From assembly GCF_003086295.3 (NCBI RefSeq), contig NC_092043.1:49566598-49630597 (forward strand): a DNA stretch of 64,000 nucleotides, given 5' to 3'. The notes under the pieces are model-generated. The model searched no databases. It saw nothing but the letters and a program-made list of their open reading frames with translations, and had not been told where the DNA came from. Within the stretch, counting starts at the first letter, position 1; each line of letters starts with the position of its first letter. Source of the stretch: Arachis hypogaea (lineage: Eukaryota > Streptophyta > Magnoliopsida > Fabales > Fabaceae). Of the stretch, positions 61,994 through 64,000 are shown in pieces. A program made the position numbers and the translations under genes.

Positions 61994-63894
61994 TGCAAAG
62001 CATTCTGGAAGATGGTGATGCAGGAAATCAAACTCAAAAGGATGATGAAGCTGCTCAAAATCATGGAAAAGAAAATTCTAGACAAACTGAACCAGAAACA
62101 GTAAGTGCTGAAAATTCAAGAGACAATTTCATTTTGTCTCATGAATCTAAAGGAAATTCTGCTGCCAGCAGCGCCCAGACTCTCTTGGTGACTGAATCTG
62201 CCTCCAAGTTCACCAAACCGCGTGAATGGAGATTCTTGAAGAATTATCCTGAGGAATTTGTCATTGGGGACGTCTCTCATGGAGTGCAAACAAGGTCTTC
62301 CACTAGAAAGGCTAATGAAGGTTCAAACATTGCCCTTATTTCACAAATAGAGCCTCAAAACGTCGAGGAAGCACTTAGTGACCCTTCTTGGGTTAAAGCT
62401 ATGGAGGATGAGCTTCTTGAATTTGATAAGAACCAAGTATGGACTTTGGTTCCAAGGCCTAGTGGAAAGAAAGTGACCGGTACCAAGTGGATATTTCGGA
62501 ACAAGTTGGGAGAAGATGGTAACATTGCAAGAAACAAGGCAAGGCTAGTGGCACAAGGATATGACCAAGAAGAAGGAATAGACTTTGATGAATCCTTTGC
62601 CCCTGTTGCCCGAATGGAAGCCATAAGACTTCTCTTAGCTTATGCTGCATTTTGTGGTTTTAAATTATATCAAATGGATGTGAAATGTGCATTTTTGAAT
62701 GGTGTGATAGATAGAGAAGTATATGTGGAGCAGCCTCCTGGTTTTGAAAATAAAGAGCATTTTGATCATGTTTTTAAACTATCTAAAGCTCTCTATGGTT
62801 TAAGACAAGCTCCTAGAGCTTGGTATGAAAGACTTAGCTCTTTTCTTTTGAAAAATGGTTTTCAAAGAGGCACCACTGACACAACTCTATTTATCAAGAA
62901 TTCTAATGATTCCTTTATTCTAGTTCAAATATATGTTGATGACATTATTTTTGGATCAGCTAATGAATCCCTTTGCTCTGAATTTGGAAAACTCATGACA
63001 AGTGAATTTGACATGAGTATGATGGGTGAACTTAATTTTTTCCTTGGGCTACAAATTAAACAAACTAAAAATGGTATTTTCATTCATCAAGAGAAGTATG
63101 CCAAGGAATTAGTTAAGAAATTTGGTATGGAAAATGCCAAACCCATGGGAACTCCCATGCACCCTAATTAAAAATTAGATAAGGGAGAAACTGAGAAAGA
63201 TGTTGATGAGACTAGGTATAGAGGAATGATTGGTTCTCTTATGTACTTAACTTCCTCTAGACCCGATATTGTGCAAAGTGTTGGATTGTGTTCTAGGTTC
63301 CAATCCAAACCTAAAGAGTCACATCTTTCTGCAGTTAAAAGGATCATTAGATATGTTCATGGCACATCCAATTTTGGTCTTTGGTATCCTAAGATTGATG
63401 ATTTTTCTGCAGTTGGTTATTGTGATGCAGATTTTGCTGGTGATAGAGTTGATAGAAGGAGCACTTCTGGTTTATGTTGCTTCCTTGGAAAGTCATTAAA
63501 TGTTTGGTCAAGTAAGAAGCAATCAACAGTGGCCTTATCCACTGCAGAGGCTGAGTATATAGCTGCTTCTTCTTATTGTTCTCAGCTTTTATGGTTAAAA
63601 ACACAGCTTGCTGATTACAAATTAAAGGCTGAAAATATACCCCTGATGTGTGATAATATGAGTGCCATTAATATTTCTAAAAATCCAGTTTTGCACTCTA
63701 GGACTAAGCATATTGAAGTGAAATTTCACTCAATAAGAGAACATGTCCAAAAGGGGGTTATTTGCATTCAATTTGTTAAATCAGAGGAGCAATTAGCAGA
63801 TATTTTTACAAAACCATTAGCTGATGATAGATTCTGCATGCTTAGGACTTGTCTAGGAATTTTGAGTTATGATTCCTTATTTGAAAATTGCTGA
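61990..63894 (+). pseudogene. Reverse transcriptase and RNase H of the copia element
   Basis: RT starts around 62350 ([19 protein letters not shown]). It continues with [20 protein letters not shown] and the catalytic YVDD at 62932-62943. A TAA at 63169-63171 breaks the frame. The same frame resumes with the RT end (GSLMYLTSSRPDI), then RNase H (VGYCDADFAGD, STAEAEYIAAS, LADIFTKPL) and stops at 63892-63894. The catalytic residues I can see are kept; the single nonsense codon and the upstream frameshift separate them. Confidence 0.93.
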
Positions 63895-64000
63895 TGTATT
63901 TGCTGGAGCTTTTTGTCTCATAAACAGGTATGAGACAATTCTGGGCAGATGATGAATGTTTCCTTCAAGTCAGCGTGTTCTGGACTTATTGCAAATGAAA
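63895..64000 (+). other. Start of the untranslated region 3' of pol
   Basis: No polypurine tract or LTR start is visible before the window ends. Confidence 0.6.

Larger units (their letters stand above)
57027..64000 (+). mobile_element. Ty1/copia LTR retrotransposon (Sire/Maximus-like), right end outside window
   Basis: Order: a 5' LTR of about 1.55 kb, a primer-binding site, gag with two zinc knuckles, protease, integrase, reverse transcriptase and RNase H. The order integrase before RT defines Ty1/copia. The long LTR and long gag with a second C-terminal knuckle suggest the Sire/Maximus lineage (moderate confidence). The 3' LTR is not reached; only 106 bp follow the RNase H stop. Lesions: TAG at 58982-58984, TGA at 59048-59050, frame changes near 60683, 60880 and 61980, and TAA at 63169-63171. 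It cannot make its proteins and is non-autonomous at best. Confidence 0.93.

Noticed and set aside
1..64000. CRISPR-like arrays, bacterial operons or ribosome-binding sites
   Set aside because: Tandem repeats here lack the repeat-spacer pattern, and genes have spliceosomal introns; this is plant nuclear DNA.

Overview
The window is AT-rich plant nuclear DNA with intron-containing genes, a eukaryotic tRNA gene, long (AT)n arrays and many transposon remnants. The gene families (WNK, Dof, ORM, Yippee), legume-type MITEs and the style of the LTR elements suggest a legume. Arachis (peanut and wild relatives) is my best guess, from recollection of its MITEs and not from a search.

Six host loci are supported. 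They are a Dof transcription factor (25215-26144, +, resembling DAG1), a three-exon ORM/ORMDL sphingolipid regulator (37933-42101, -), a tRNA-Val(AAC) gene (44363-44436, -), a seven-exon WNK kinase (45786-49143, +), a two-exon Yippee-like zinc protein (50878-51491, +), and a non-functional piece of plastid ndhB in the nucleus (15919 to about 16200, +). Exon boundaries were set by reading GT/AG junctions against the protein families; every junction keeps frame.

The rest is mostly mobile DNA. From 0 to 13 kb there is a GC-rich hairpin, a diverged direct duplication, a broken Ty1/copia pol piece, a Tourist-like MITE, a decayed endogenous caulimovirid (about 7.7-10.4 kb, -) and an unidentified repeat-like region. 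From 15.9 to 24 kb there is the plastid insertion, a Mutator-like element with 9-bp target duplication, a 1.8-kb element with internal tandem repeats, and several MITEs and AT arrays. The Dof gene lies between two oppositely oriented copies of that 1.8-kb family. From 30.4 to 37.1 kb there are a Mutator-type MITE, a CACTA element and a hAT element, each with an identifiable target site duplication. A solo LTR with a 5-bp duplication separates WNK from Yippee. The right end (57.0-64.0 kb) is a Sire-like Ty1/copia retrotransposon cut by the window edge and carrying several stops and frameshifts.

The host genes do not form a pathway or operon; they are independent plant genes in a repeat-rich interval. 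I found no CRISPR array, bacterial operon or convincing new multi-gene system. The most unusual material is the fossil pararetrovirus, the inverted element pair around the Dof gene, and the plastid insertion bounded by AT microsatellites.
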